Positions 42,831 through 52,558 are shown, numbered from the stretch's first letter. The stretch: DNA of 64,000 bases from Haloarcula japonica DSM 6131 (GCF_000336635.1 NZ_AOLY01000005.1:105758-169757), one strand, 5' to 3'. Made by a program: numbers and translations. The notes: a model not told the origin generated them from the sequence alone.

Positions 42831-44465
42831 TTAGCCAAACACCGACTTGAACCGCGTCACGCCGTCGTCGGTGCCCGCGATGACGAGCTTGTCAGTCGGT
42901 TCGATAGTCACGTCAGGGCCGAGATCGGTGATGACTTGGCTGTCGCGTTCGATGGCGACGACCGTACAGCCCGTCCGTGAGCGGATATCGGCTTCGCCGA
43001 GCGTCGCATTACCCAGGCCGTCAGCGGCGATCCGGATAACCTCGACTTGCTGGTCCATCGAGATGACGTCTTCGTCTTCCAGAACGGTCGAGGCGAGCAT
43101 CCGGCCGCTGACCGTCGACAGCGCGAGGACGTAGTCCGCACCCGCCCGGTACATCTTCTGGACGTTCTCGCTTTCCTCGGCACGGGCGATGATTTCGACG
43201 TCCGGATTGAGGTCACGGATGACCAGCGTCGCGAACTCGGTGTCGGTATCCTCCGAGAGGGCGAGAATAACTGTTCTGGCGGCGCTGATGCCGGCGTGTC
43301 GCAGGTCGTCGGGCTCCGTGGCGTCGCCGACGACATCGACGCCCTGCTCGTCGGTCTGATCGAGTACCGTATGCGGTACCCCGGCGCTCGTAAGCGCTGA
43401 CGTGATCGTCTGCCCGACTTCCCCGGCACCGATGATTACCGTCTCCCCGCGGCGGAAGCCACGCACGCTGGAAAGAGTCATTTGCTTGAGCTGCTCCAGT
43501 TGGGACTCGGTCCCCGAGACCAGCAGGACTGTGCTGCCGTCGAGCTCGGCGTCGGGGTCGGGCGGACTCACGAACTGGCCGTGGAACCACGCGCCGATGA
43601 CGTTGACGCCGGTCTCCTCGCGGATGCCGCTGTCGGCCAGCGTGGTTCCGACGAGCTCGCTCCCGCGGTGGATCGGCAGTTCGGCGATGTCGAAGTCCTC
43701 ACCGATCTCTATCGAGTCCCCGAGCGTCGTCGAGACACCGGTCGTCACCTTGCTTGCGAGACTCTCGCCGAGCAGGCCACGCGGCGAGAGGACGGCGTCG
43801 GCGCCGGCAAGGTCGTGGTACTTCGCGCGGTCTGGCTCCTTGACGACGCTGACAGTCTGGACGGATTCGTCGACTTCGCGGGCGGTGAGGATGATACTGG
43901 TGTTCACCTGGTCGGATGCGTCGGCCACGACCGCCCTGGCGGACGACAGATGGGCTCGTTCGAGCCCGTCGACGGATTGCGGGTCAGCGTGGATGACGTA
44001 GTATCCGTCCTCGTAGAGCTCGTTGGCCCGGTCCCGGTCCGGTTCGACGATGACGTAGTCGACGTCCCAGGTGTCGAGTTCGGTGACGAGCGTCTCACCG
44101 CGAGGAGAGAACTGACAGATGACGACGTGATCGCTGAGGCCGTTCTCGACCGTGTTCGGCGCTTTCGTCTCCATCGCCTCTTCAAACAGCGGAAACAGCA
44201 ACACCGGCAGTGCGAGAAAGATGAGCACGACGCCTGTGATATCCATCACGATGATGAGTAGTAACATCTCCGTGCTCTGCCAGTCTCCATCCGAACCATA
44301 GCCCGTCGTGGTAAACGTTTCCACGACGATTTGCAGCGATTTCAGAAACGTACGCGGCTCGTTCTCGAAGGCGGACATCCCGTAGTCGTAGGCCAGCGCG
44401 TAGACGAGGATGATGCCAATGAGTCCGAGAACGTACAGCCCCGTCCGCCGCTGCCAGGTGTCCAT
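42831..44465 (-). CDS. Two-helix K+ channel with two RCK (TrkA_N/TrkA_C) domains
   Basis: A 544-residue protein. The first helix (about 8-28) and the pore segment TTTGYGSDGDW (filter TGYG) are followed by a second helix (about 66-92). Two RCK units follow, each with an NAD(P)-type Rossmann motif (HVVICQFSPRGETLVTEL and VIIGAGEVGQTITSAL) and TrkA_C ends (IREETGVNVIGAW; RTGCTVVAIER). The first Rossmann motif lacks the usual GxGxxG. It is an MthK-like ligand-gated potassium channel, important for a salt-in cell. Monocistronic. Confidence 0.9.
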   Translation of the reverse strand: MDTWQRRTGLYVLGLIGIILVYALAYDYGMSAFENEPRTFLKSLQIVVETFTTTGYGSDGDWQSTEMLLLIIVMDITGVVLIFLALPVLLFPLFEEAMETKAPNTVENGLSDHVVICQFSPRGETLVTELDTWDVDYVIVEPDRDRANELYEDGYYVIHADPQSVDGLERAHLSSARAVVADASDQVNTSIILTAREVDESVQTVSVVKEPDRAKYHDLAGADAVLSPRGLLGESLASKVTTGVSTTLGDSIEIGEDFDIAELPIHRGSELVGTTLADSGIREETGVNVIGAWFHGQFVSPPDPDAELDGSTVLLVSGTESQLEQLKQMTLSSVRGFRRGETVIIGAGEVGQTITSALTSAGVPHTVLDQTDEQGVDVVGDATEPDDLRHAGISAARTVILALSEDTDTEFATLVIRDLNPDVEIIARAEESENVQKMYRAGADYVLALSTVSGRMLASTVLEDEDVISMDQQVEVIRIAADGLGNATLGEADIRSRTGCTVVAIERDSQVITDLGPDVTIEPTDKLVIAGTDDGVTRFKSVFG

Positions 44466-44750
44466 CTACTACGTGCTTGCACAGCGGGAGTATAACAGTT
44501 CTGTCCGACTAGTGGTGACCATACCTCGGCACGGATGGCAGAGTGGGTAACACTATCCGTACGCTGTCTTGCACTTTCACTTTCACCGCGCTACGACGGG
44601 ATTTAAGTCAATCGCGTTCGTTTCCCCGCGTGCAGTCACACGCTCCCCCTTTCCGTTTCAGGCCACTACCCGCTTAGTTGCGACTGTAACACCCGTCGAT
44701 ACCGCATAGTCGGCCCACAGTATAACATGGTCCGGTGAATAGCCCCTCCC

Positions 44751-45962
44751 ATGCTCTCATTTGAGGATGTCCTCGCGGCACAGGACACCGTCTCCGAGAC
44801 GGCCAGACACACACCGCTCGATTACTCGCACACGTTTTCGGCGATGACGGGCGCGGATGTCCACCTCAAACTCGAACTGTTCCAGCGCACGGGGTCGTTC
44901 AAGATACGGGGCGCGACCAACCGCATCGCGTCGCTTTCAGACGCTGAACGGGAGGCCGGCGTCGTCACGGCCAGCGCCGGCAACCACGCCCAGGGGGTCG
45001 CGCTGGCCGCGACGCGAATCGGCGTCGACTCGAAGATCGTGATGCCGGAACGGGCCCCGGTTTCGAAAGTGAAGGCGACCCGGAGCTACGGCGGCAACGT
45101 GGTCCTCCACGGTCGGGACTACGACGCGGCCGCCGAACACGCCCACGAACTCGAACGCGAGGAGGGCCGGACCTACGTCCACGCCTTCGACGACGAGAAA
45201 GTAATGGCGGGGCAGGGGACCATCGGACTGGAAATCTACGAGGACCTCCCCGGCGTTGATACGGTCGTCGTTCCCATCGGCGGCGGCGGACTCATCAGCG
45301 GTATCGCGACGGCGCTCAAAGGTAAGGACGAACGCATCCGCGTCATCGGCGTGCAGGCCGAGGGAGCGTCCAGCGTGGCGGAATCTCTGGAGAAGGGCCA
45401 CCGCATCGAACGTGACAGCGTCGAGACCATCGCCGACGGTATCGCCACCCGTACCGTCGGCGAGCAGACGTTCGACGTCATCAGCGACCGCGTCGACGAG
45501 GTCGTAACGGTGTCGGATTCGGAAATCGCTGTCGCCCTGACGACGCTGTTAGAGCGCTCGAAAACGCTTGCCGAGGGCGCGGGTGCCGTCGCGCTGGCCG
45601 CCGTCATGGAGGAGAAGTTCGACTTCGAGGACGACGAGACGATCGTCCCCGCGCTGTGTGGCGGGAACATCGACCTGAACATGTTGACCAACGTCATCAT
45701 GCGCGGTCTCGTCGAGACCGGCCGCTATCTCAAGATACGGACTGTACTTCAGGACCGCCCCGGCGCGCTGGAGGAACTCGTCGAGGTCCTTTCGCGCGAG
45801 CAGGTCAACATCTACGGCATCGAACACGACCGGACCAGTCGCGACGTGGCGATGAGTTCGGCCGAGGTCGAACTGGACCTGGAGACTCGCGGCCACGACC
45901 ACGTCGATGAACTCATCGACTCGCTCACCGACGAAGGGTACGAGGTCGACGTGCTCGTCTGA
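44751..45962 (+). CDS. ilvA: Threonine ammonia-lyase (deaminase), biosynthetic
   Basis: A 403-residue fold-type II PLP enzyme. The PLP lysine is in RTGSFKIRGATNRI (about 44-57), the phosphate loop is VVPIGGGGLISGIA, and the Asn/Ser loop is SAGNHAQGVALA. The last ~75 residues form an ACT domain (LKIRTVLQDRPGALEELVEVL) for feedback control. It makes 2-oxobutanoate for isoleucine synthesis. The 285 bases upstream hold only promoter-like AT blocks (GATTTAAG near 44610). Confidence 0.94.
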   Translation: MLSFEDVLAAQDTVSETARHTPLDYSHTFSAMTGADVHLKLELFQRTGSFKIRGATNRIASLSDAEREAGVVTASAGNHAQGVALAATRIGVDSKIVMPERAPVSKVKATRSYGGNVVLHGRDYDAAAEHAHELEREEGRTYVHAFDDEKVMAGQGTIGLEIYEDLPGVDTVVVPIGGGGLISGIATALKGKDERIRVIGVQAEGASSVAESLEKGHRIERDSVETIADGIATRTVGEQTFDVISDRVDEVVTVSDSEIAVALTTLLERSKTLAEGAGAVALAAVMEEKFDFEDDETIVPALCGGNIDLNMLTNVIMRGLVETGRYLKIRTVLQDRPGALEELVEVLSREQVNIYGIEHDRTSRDVAMSSAEVELDLETRGHDHVDELIDSLTDEGYEVDVLV

Positions 45963-45998
45963 CTGCTCCGCCCGAGACACCAGATGGCCTGCATATGA

Positions 45999-46023
45999 AG
46001 GCCCTGCTGGACCAATAGGGCCT
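45999..46023. terminator. Inverted repeat downstream of ilvA
   Basis: AGGCCCT (45999-46005) pairs with AGGGCCT (46017-46023) across an 11-base loop, 37 bases past the ilvA stop. The rest of the 252-base spacer to 46214 holds no gene that I can support. Stem-loops are not the usual archaeal terminator, so this assignment is weak. Confidence 0.35.
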
Positions 46024-46214
46024 GAACTATCACGCCCGCGTCATCGCAACCCAACGGGACCGTTTCTGACCGGTTCCACTGCACACTGTCCCGCCCTCGC
46101 AAGCACAACACTGGCGCTGCAACGGCCGGAACAGGTGTGTATGTCATCACTGGCATCGCTGCACGCTAGTACTGCGCTCCAGATCTCTCGACATCCCCGT
46201 AACCGGTGGTCTGG

Positions 46215-46424
46215 ATGGTAGCACTCCCGTTCGCTGCGCCATCGACTGTAACCGTGCCGCTGCAGTCCGGTGGCGGGCTGTTGTACTACGCGGTCGTCTT
46301 GGTGATTCTCGCCGTCGTCGCTGGGATTGCCGGGTTCCGTGGCATCGCCGGGCTGAGCTTCCGCGTCGCGAAGTTCCTCATCGTCATCTTCCTGGTGCTG
46401 GCGCTCGTCACGCTCCTGCTCTGA
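46215..46424 (+). CDS. DUF1328-like small membrane protein
   Basis: A 69-residue protein starting MVALPFAAPSTV. Two membrane segments contain the DUF1328 pattern LYYAVVLVILAVVAGIAGFRGIAGLSFRVAKFLIVIFLVLALVTLL. The family is widespread as tiny inner-membrane proteins of unknown role. A GTG at 46206 is an in-frame alternative. Confidence 0.75.
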   Translation: MVALPFAAPSTVTVPLQSGGGLLYYAVVLVILAVVAGIAGFRGIAGLSFRVAKFLIVIFLVLALVTLLL

Positions 46425-46523
46425 TTCCGGCGATGTTTTAGCTGCAGCGACCACCACTTTGTGTATGCGATGGTCTGCACGTACAGTACCTGCCGACACA
46501 ACAGCACGGAACGGAGGGCGCTG

Positions 46524-46727
46524 ATGGACCCACGAACGAAGGCTAGCCTTCTGTGGGGCGTCGTTGGGACCCTCGCGTTTCTGGTTCTCACCCAGGGCTA
46601 CGAACTGCTGGCCGGGATGCCGGTGTCGATCCCGGTCAAAGCCGGCGTCGCCGTAGCCGTCGGTGTTGGGGCGACGTTCGCATCATACCGCATGCAGCCG
46701 AGACTGTTCGGAAACGAAAGCCCTTAA
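46524..46727 (+). CDS. Small haloarchaeal two-helix membrane protein
   Basis: A 67-residue protein starting MDPRTKASLLWGVVGTLAFLVLTQGYELL. Two helices (about 7-26 and 32-52) flank a GMPVSIPVKAG turn, and the tail is YRMQPRLFGNESP. I recognise it only as a common haloarchaeal membrane mini-protein. It ends 29 bases before tRNA-Ser. A start at 46461 would add 21 Cys-rich residues and was rejected. Confidence 0.6.
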   Translation: MDPRTKASLLWGVVGTLAFLVLTQGYELLAGMPVSIPVKAGVAVAVGVGATFASYRMQPRLFGNESP

Positions 46728-46756
46728 TCGCCCGCCCTCACACTCTCGAAGTACGA

Positions 46757-46838
46757 GCCAGGATGGCCGAACGGTAAGGCGCACGCCTGGAAAGCGTGTT
46801 CCCTTTCGGGATTCTGGGTTCAAATCCCAGTCCTGGCG
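46757..46838 (+). tRNA. tRNA-Ser(GGA)
   Basis: The acceptor stem GCCAGGA/TCCTGGC is perfect. The anticodon arm CACGC-CTGGAAA-GCGTG gives anticodon GGA. The long variable arm TTCCCTTTCGGGAT marks a class II tRNA, and the T arm is CTGGGTTCAAATCCCAG. No intron; CCA is not encoded; discriminator G. Confidence 0.97.
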
Positions 46839-46948
46839 TTTTCTGTGACTGACTGCGAGTGAAGAGCGCCCGCTTCTGGCACATCGGTGCGTCTCTCACC
46901 ACCGAACCACCGCACCGTTTTCCCGCCCCCAGCACTGATACTCGGTCG

Positions 46949-48427
46949 ATGGTCGAACAGCGCGACGGCGACGAGATAGACCTGCTGGACTCCTCGATTC
47001 GGACGACCAGCGGGGCGCTGTTCTCGACGACGCTGTTCGTTCTCAGCGGCATCGTCTACGCGTTCGTCACATCGCCTGGAGCCACCGGGACGTATTTCTT
47101 CGTCAGCATCTCGGTCTCGCTCGTCCTCCGTCCGATTCGGGGCATCAGCCAGACGCTGCAGAAGGTCGGCAGCGAACGGGGCGAAGCCGTCGGCCCGTAT
47201 CTCGGACTAGCAACGCTATTCGCCCTCGGCTATCTCCTCGTCGCCGGTGTGGCTGTGGCCGTGCTGGCCGGTGTCATCGTCCGCAATACGGTGGTGTCAC
47301 CGGGACTGCTCGTTCCCGTCGGTCTGTACGCCTTCGCCGTCGCGCTGTCGATGATTGCGACGAGCTTGGTCGGTGCCATTGGCTATCCGAGCGTGGAGAC
47401 GTGGCTCACCGGAACACAGAGTGCTATCCAGCTCATCGTCCTGCTGGCGCTGGCCTCGACAGTGACGACTGCCGGCGACTTGCTGCTTGTCGTGGCTGGG
47501 GTTCGGCTGGCGGTGCTCGTCCCCGTTACCGTCGCGCTGGGCGTCGTCCCGAACCTGCCGGACCGACACGCCGTCGAGCGCGCCTGGAACTTCGCCAAGT
47601 GGAGCGTCCCGGACCAGATCTTCGACCGCCTGTCGTACAACATGCCGGTGTACGTGCTGGGCGTCGTCGCGACGCCGGCGGCCGTCGGTATCTACGAGGC
47701 CGCTGACCGGTTCGCCGACTTCGGCGCGACGATTTCCTGGCGGCTCTCCTCGCCGCTGCTCACGAAGGTCAGCGGGGACTCCTCCGCTGGCGACACACAG
47801 CTCGCCTACCTCGACGGCGCAGTCACCGGCGGGACGGGTGTCACCTTCGTTGTTTTCGGCTACCTGTTGGCCGCCCACGACGTGGTCGCGCGGATTGCCT
47901 TCGCCGGCTCGGAGGGTGTCTTCTCGGCGACCGTCCTGCTCGTCGGGGGCGTGAACATCCTCCGTGGCTTCTGGACGCTCACGTCACACGCCATGGAGGG
48001 CGTCGGGAAACCGAGCGTGAGCTTTCGAACGAAACTCTACGGACTGGTGTTCAGCGTTCCAGTCCCAGCGATATTCGGTACGGAGTTCGGAGCCATCGCT
48101 GGGGCCGCCGGATACGGCGTGATGAATCTGGTCATCTTCGGGTACGTCCTCTATTACTCCCGGTCTGTCTTCGGACGGATTCCGCTCGAACCGCGGGTAG
48201 CAGCATCTCTCACCGTCGGCCTCGGCGTCTCGTTCGCACTCACGACCGGCGCGGTCGCCGGCCTCACGCGCGCCGGTCTTTCCCCGATTGCCGTCGCCAG
48301 CGTGGCCGCCGCGACGTGTCTCGTTGGCTTCGGCGGTTTCCTCGTCGCCGTGTCAACACCAGCCAGACTCGTCGCTGTTCGGACGGCAACACTGTGGCGC
48401 AGTCGCGCTCGCTCTCTGTTCGGGTGA
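46949..48427 (+). CDS. Flippase-like polysaccharide biosynthesis membrane protein
   Basis: A 492-residue integral membrane protein of about 14 helices in the MOP/Wzx-like pattern. LDSSIRTTSGALFSTTLFVLSGIVYAF is helix 1, RPIRGISQTLQKVGSERG the first cytoplasmic loop, and the mid-protein loop NFAKWSVPDQIFDRLSYNMPVYVLG is typical. It should move a lipid-linked glycan across the membrane, possibly for S-layer glycosylation. No glycosyltransferases adjoin. The frame is open to 46859 but MVEQRDGDEIDLL is the natural start. Confidence 0.85.
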   Translation: MVEQRDGDEIDLLDSSIRTTSGALFSTTLFVLSGIVYAFVTSPGATGTYFFVSISVSLVLRPIRGISQTLQKVGSERGEAVGPYLGLATLFALGYLLVAGVAVAVLAGVIVRNTVVSPGLLVPVGLYAFAVALSMIATSLVGAIGYPSVETWLTGTQSAIQLIVLLALASTVTTAGDLLLVVAGVRLAVLVPVTVALGVVPNLPDRHAVERAWNFAKWSVPDQIFDRLSYNMPVYVLGVVATPAAVGIYEAADRFADFGATISWRLSSPLLTKVSGDSSAGDTQLAYLDGAVTGGTGVTFVVFGYLLAAHDVVARIAFAGSEGVFSATVLLVGGVNILRGFWTLTSHAMEGVGKPSVSFRTKLYGLVFSVPVPAIFGTEFGAIAGAAGYGVMNLVIFGYVLYYSRSVFGRIPLEPRVAASLTVGLGVSFALTTGAVAGLTRAGLSPIAVASVAAATCLVGFGGFLVAVSTPARLVAVRTATLWRSRARSLFG

Positions 48428-48457
48428 CCACTGCCCGTTCGTCACTGCCGCCGCGGC

Positions 48458-48829
48458 TCAGAGCCAGCGGTAGAATTCTAGCGTGTACCCTTCAGGGTCC
48501 TCGACGAACGCGGCGAAGGCATCGGCGGCATCGACTTCAGTCGGTTCGAGTACCGGCGCAGCGCCGGCGTCGATGGCTGTCTCGAAGGTTCCTTCAACAT
48601 CATTGACAGTGAACGCGATGTGGTCCACGTCAGCGCGGTTCGGCGCGATTGGGGTGGTCCGGTCAGGATCGTGGCGCAGTTGCAGGTCACCGTCGCCGTC
48701 ACGGCCGAGATAGACGTTTTCGACGCCGTCTAACGTGAACCGATTCGTCTCCTCAAAGCCCAGCGCGCCGTAGAACTCCATCGCACGATCGAGGTCCGAG
48801 ACGCAGATAGCAGTGTGTGCGAGATCCAT
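48458..48829 (-). CDS. VOC (glyoxalase/bleomycin-resistance) superfamily protein
   Basis: A 123-residue protein with two beta-alpha-beta-beta-beta modules: LAHTAICVSDLDRAMEFYGALGFEE and VDHIAFTVNDVEGTFETAI. Metal ligand positions are His5 (DLAHTAI), Glu in NVYLGR-side strand, His (DHIAF) and Glu in GYTLEFYRW, as in glyoxalase I. It may detoxify methylglyoxal, but VOC proteins are functionally diverse. Confidence 0.85.
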   Translation of the reverse strand: MDLAHTAICVSDLDRAMEFYGALGFEETNRFTLDGVENVYLGRDGDGDLQLRHDPDRTTPIAPNRADVDHIAFTVNDVEGTFETAIDAGAAPVLEPTEVDAADAFAAFVEDPEGYTLEFYRWL

Positions 48830-48888
48830 GCCGCGGCGTTGTGGACGGGGCGAAATGAGTGTGCCGGTACCGCGGCTGTTCCGGCCAG

Positions 48889-49767
48889 TTACAGCAGGTC
48901 GCCGCGAGCGACGGGAACGACGCTGCCGCCGACCCGGACGCTGATATTCTCGCCGTTGCCGTCAGTCGAGAGATGCAACAGCGACGGTCGCCCCATCTCG
49001 TAGCCCTGCTCGACACGGGCCTCGACGGCAGGGCTGCCGAGCATCTCGTGGCGACCGAGATATGCGGCCAGGCAGCCGTTCGAGGAGCCGGTCGCAGGGT
49101 CTTCCGGGACGTTGTAGAACGGCGCAAACACGCGGACGGCGAGATCGTTGTCGTCGCTTCGGGGCTCTCGGCAGACGGCGAGCACGTTCTTTGCCTCGCG
49201 GTCGCCGGTCACGGCGTCGTAGGCGTCCCGGTCCAGGTCGATGGCTTCCAGCGCGTCGCGGTCGGCCACCGGGACGACAATCGTCGCCAGTCCCGTGGAG
49301 ACGATTTCGACCGGCCAATCGTGGTCCAGTCGGTCAGCCGGCAGGCCGAGCACGGCGGCGAGGTCATCGTGGGCCAACTGTTCGCCGAACTCGGGGGCCT
49401 GCTGTGTCATCCACAGGGTTTCGCGCCCGTCCCGCTCTCGCACTTCGACCGGGACCTCGCCGACAGGTAGGTCCAGCGTCACCGTTTCGGGATTCCCGTC
49501 AGCCAGATGGTCTCGAATGACCTGTACGGTCCCGAGAGTGGGATGGCCAGCGAAGGGTATCTCGGCGGCGGGCGTGAAGATGCGGACCGGCCACGCACTG
49601 TCGGCCGGTTCGCCGGTGACAAACGTCGTCTCGGAGTAGTTCATCTCGTCGGCGATGGCCTGCATTTCGTCCTCATGGAGGTCCCCGGCGTCCGTCACGA
49701 CGGCGAGCTGGTTCCCGGCGTATCGCTCCCTGGCGAACACGTCGACGATGTGAAACGGGTGGGGCAT
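48889..49767 (-). CDS. PhzF-family isomerase
   Basis: A 292-residue diaminopimelate-epimerase-fold protein. FHIVDVFARERYAGNQLAVV is the opening, the catalytic Glu is in NYSETTFV (about 45), EIPFAGHPTLGT closes the N-terminal half, and PATGSSNGCLAAYL is the C-terminal loop. The family includes phenazine biosynthesis isomerase PhzF and many uncharacterised epimerases; no phenazine genes are nearby. It precedes the VOC gene on the same strand. Confidence 0.88.
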   Translation of the reverse strand: MPHPFHIVDVFARERYAGNQLAVVTDAGDLHEDEMQAIADEMNYSETTFVTGEPADSAWPVRIFTPAAEIPFAGHPTLGTVQVIRDHLADGNPETVTLDLPVGEVPVEVRERDGRETLWMTQQAPEFGEQLAHDDLAAVLGLPADRLDHDWPVEIVSTGLATIVVPVADRDALEAIDLDRDAYDAVTGDREAKNVLAVCREPRSDDNDLAVRVFAPFYNVPEDPATGSSNGCLAAYLGRHEMLGSPAVEARVEQGYEMGRPSLLHLSTDGNGENISVRVGGSVVPVARGDLL

Positions 49768-49875
49768 ATCCGTTTGCTCGGCGTCGCTCCCAAAGAACGC
49801 TCCGGATGCCTGGCGGATGGTATCAAGCCACGCACAATCACCGGGCTATTTGCCGCCGTCAACCGTGTCGTACGC

Positions 49876-50487
49876 ATGGACACTGTTGCAATCGTCTGTT
49901 TCGACGGGTTCGACGAACTGGACGCCATCGGGCCCTACGAGGTGTTCGAGAACGCGGCGCGCTTTGGCGCGTCGTGGGACGTGACGCTCCGCTCGGTCCG
50001 AGAGACCGACAGCGTCACTGCGAGCCACGGACTCCGGGTCGAACCGGACGGACCGCTCGCTGACGTGACTCCGGACTTGCTTGTCGTGGCCGGCGGCGGG
50101 TGGAACGACCGGAGCGAGGCCGGCGTCTGGACGGAGACCGAGCGTGGGGACCTGCCCGACGCCGTTGCGGCGGCCCACGACCGCGGTGCGACCGTCGCCG
50201 GCGTCTGTACGGGTGGAATGGTCCTCTCCCGAGCCGGCTTGCTCGATGGCCGTCCCGCAGTGACACACGGCGGCGCAATCGAGGACCTGCGGGCGACCGA
50301 CGCCACCGTCGTCGATGCCCGGGTCGTCGACGACGATGACGTGCTGACCTGCGGCGGCGTCACGTCCGGGCTGGACCTTGCCGTTCACCTCGTCGAACGT
50401 GAGTGGGGCGTGGACGTGGCCGCTGCTGTCTGTGAAGAGATGGAGTATGAGCCTCGTGGCGATGTCTTCAGCGGCGAATCGGCATAA
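49876..50487 (+). CDS. DJ-1/PfpI family protein
   Basis: A 203-residue protein starting MDTVAIVCFDGFDELDAIGPYEVFE. The Glu in YEVFENA and the nucleophile elbow VAGVCTGGMVLSRAGLL (Cys about 113) with a following VTHGGAI form the DJ-1-type active site. It resembles isonitrile-hydratase or AraC-type amidase subgroups. A longer frame to 49507 overlaps the divergent PhzF gene and was rejected. Confidence 0.85.
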   Translation: MDTVAIVCFDGFDELDAIGPYEVFENAARFGASWDVTLRSVRETDSVTASHGLRVEPDGPLADVTPDLLVVAGGGWNDRSEAGVWTETERGDLPDAVAAAHDRGATVAGVCTGGMVLSRAGLLDGRPAVTHGGAIEDLRATDATVVDARVVDDDDVLTCGGVTSGLDLAVHLVEREWGVDVAAAVCEEMEYEPRGDVFSGESA

Positions 50488-50506
50488 GAGCGACCTGTTG
50501 CCCGTC

Positions 50507-51580
50507 TCAGGCGTTCGCGCGGGCGTCGTCGAGCAGCGCCTGCACATCGACGGCCTCGCCGGTTTCGCTGCTCTCGATGGCGGCGAAGACGATGGCCATC
50601 GACTGGAGGACGCTGTCGACGTTCGTCGGCATCGGCTCGCCGCCGTCGATCCAGTCACAGAACTGCTCGATGAGCCAGGCGTTCTTCCAGTGGGGCCGGT
50701 CGGCAAGCGGCACCGCCTCGCCGTCGCCCTTGCCGATGCTCTCGAAGTTCCCGACGTCGTACGCGTCGACGTGGAACCGCTCGACGTCGCGGCGGTCGAG
50801 AACGACGGTCTGGTCCGAACACTCGGCGCGGAACTGTTCGTGTCCCCAGCCGTTCAGCGTCGTCGCGTTGGCGTAACTACCCTCGTACTGGGCGCGGGTC
50901 CCGTCGGCGAAATGCAGCGTCACGAGGCCGCTGCAGTCTCCGTCGTAGTCGGCCTCCTCGGGCGTCCACGTCTCGGCGTAGACCCGCTCGCAGGGCGAAC
51001 CGGCTAGCGACGCGAGGATGTCGAGGTGGTGGATTGCGCCGTCGAGCAGGAGCATATCGTCCATCTCGTAGACGTAGTCGGCGTAGAAGCCGCGTTCGCG
51101 GACGTTGCCCGTGTACCGGGCCGTCAGATAGTCGATGTCGCCGGCTTCCTCGACGGCCCGGCGGAACGTCGCCTTGTCCCGGTCGAACCGGTGGCTCATC
51201 GTGACACCCATCTTCTTGCCGGCCTCGTCGACCTTCTCGGCGACGCGGACCGACGCCTCCAGCGTGTCAGCAATCGGCTTTTCGGAGATGATATGTAGAT
51301 CGTGGGCGAGTGCCGTCTCCACGACGGCCTCGTGGGTCGACGGCGGCGTCACGATAGAACAGATGTCGGCCGGCCGCTCAGAGAGCGCGGTTTCGAGGTC
51401 GGTGTAGCACTCCTCTGGCGACAGGCCGAGTTCCTGCTCTGCCAGTTCGTGCCGCTCCGGGTCGGTATCGACTGCGGCGACGACCTCGATTCGGTCGTCG
51501 TGAACGTTCGGTGGAATCGCGTCTGTCGCCCAGGTAGACCCCTGGCCACCCAGACCAACGTGGACTAATCGGTATGTCAT
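50507..51580 (-). CDS. Gfo/Idh/MocA-family NAD(P)-dependent oxidoreductase
   Basis: A 357-residue protein. The Rossmann N-terminus reads RLVHVGLGGQGSTWATDAI, the substrate lysine motif is IISEKPI (about 95), and the C-terminal sandwich includes MLLLDGAIHHLDILASLAG (GxxxHxxD-like). Such enzymes oxidise sugars, inositol or related alcohols. The substrate is unknown. It converges on the DJ-1 gene. Confidence 0.88.
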   Translation of the reverse strand: MTYRLVHVGLGGQGSTWATDAIPPNVHDDRIEVVAAVDTDPERHELAEQELGLSPEECYTDLETALSERPADICSIVTPPSTHEAVVETALAHDLHIISEKPIADTLEASVRVAEKVDEAGKKMGVTMSHRFDRDKATFRRAVEEAGDIDYLTARYTGNVRERGFYADYVYEMDDMLLLDGAIHHLDILASLAGSPCERVYAETWTPEEADYDGDCSGLVTLHFADGTRAQYEGSYANATTLNGWGHEQFRAECSDQTVVLDRRDVERFHVDAYDVGNFESIGKGDGEAVPLADRPHWKNAWLIEQFCDWIDGGEPMPTNVDSVLQSMAIVFAAIESSETGEAVDVQALLDDARANA

Positions 51581-51622
51581 GGCTCCGCTATTGCTTCAAC
51601 GAATAAATGCTGCACTATCTCA

Positions 51623-52558
51623 TCAGTACTCGTCCGCGTCCGGGAACTCGACACGTCGCTCCATCCCGTCTTCCGCGAGCACGACCTCGCCGTCGAACGC
51701 GTCGCGGGCTTCGTCGACTAGCTCATCGGCGCTCGTAGCGTAGCGCGTCGAGATGTGCGTCAGCGCCAGCGTCGACGCGCCGGCCTGTCGCGCTACGTCG
51801 GCGGCCTCCCGAGCAGTGGAGTGGGCCGTTGCCTTCGCCCGTTCCTTCCGGTCTTCGGCGAAGGTAGCGTCGTGGACGAGCAGGTCCGCGCCCTCGCTCC
51901 CCTCGATGACGCTCTCCGCCGGCAGCGTGTCGCCGGTGTAGACGAACCGCCGGCCGGGACGGGGTGGCCCGACAACGGCTTCCGGTTGGATGGTCTCGCC
52001 CTCGTGTTCGACGGCCTCACCGCGGTGGAGTTTGGAGTACTTCGGCCCCGGCGGGATGCCGAACTCCGCTTCAGCTTTCTCCCGGTCGAACTTCCCCTTC
52101 CGGTCGTCCTCGTCGAGGACGTAGCCGACGCTGGCACAGCGATGGGCTGTCTCGATTGCCCGAATCTCGTACTCCGACCGGTCGAGGACTACGTCTCCGG
52201 CCGATACTTCATTGACGCGGACGGGAAACGAGGGGGTCGTCCCGTTGGCTTGAATGAGCTGTTTGATGTTCCCGCGCGTGCCCGCCGGTGTGTGGATCGC
52301 GATGGCGCGCTCGCGCTCGTTGAAGTCCCACGTCTGGAGGAGCCCTGGAATCCCGAGTACGTGGTCACCGTGGCGATGCGTGACGAACAGGTGGTCGATA
52401 GCGAAACCGGTGCCGTAGCGCATCATCTGTCGCTGTGTGCCCTCGCCGCAGTCAAAGAGGAGGTAGTCGCCGTCGCGGTTGACGAAGATGCTGCTCGTGT
52501 TGCGCTGGGTCGTCGGCACGGCCCCACTCGTCCCGAGAAACGTCACGCGCATAGTCAT
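51623..52558 (-). CDS. rnz: Ribonuclease Z
   Basis: A 311-residue metallo-beta-lactamase. MRVTFLGTSGAVPTTQRN is the family N-terminus, FVTHRHGDHVLGIPGLL is motif II with the His/Asp zinc ligands, and VYTGDT and ALTHISTRY are the later ligands. The loop PPGPKYSKLHRGEAV is the exosite-type insertion of the short RNase Z. It trims the 3' ends of pre-tRNA. Start ATG at 52558, with a second ATG two codons on. The 362 bases to the next gene carry promoters and two stem-loops. Confidence 0.95.
   Translation of the reverse strand: MTMRVTFLGTSGAVPTTQRNTSSIFVNRDGDYLLFDCGEGTQRQMMRYGTGFAIDHLFVTHRHGDHVLGIPGLLQTWDFNERERAIAIHTPAGTRGNIKQLIQANGTTPSFPVRVNEVSAGDVVLDRSEYEIRAIETAHRCASVGYVLDEDDRKGKFDREKAEAEFGIPPGPKYSKLHRGEAVEHEGETIQPEAVVGPPRPGRRFVYTGDTLPAESVIEGSEGADLLVHDATFAEDRKERAKATAHSTAREAADVARQAGASTLALTHISTRYATSADELVDEARDAFDGEVVLAEDGMERRVEFPDADEY

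Noticed and set aside
46757-48427. tRNA-Ser plus flippase-like gene as the border of a glycosylation island
   Set aside because: No glycosyltransferases, integrase or repeated tRNA end nearby, and downstream genes are ordinary core enzymes.
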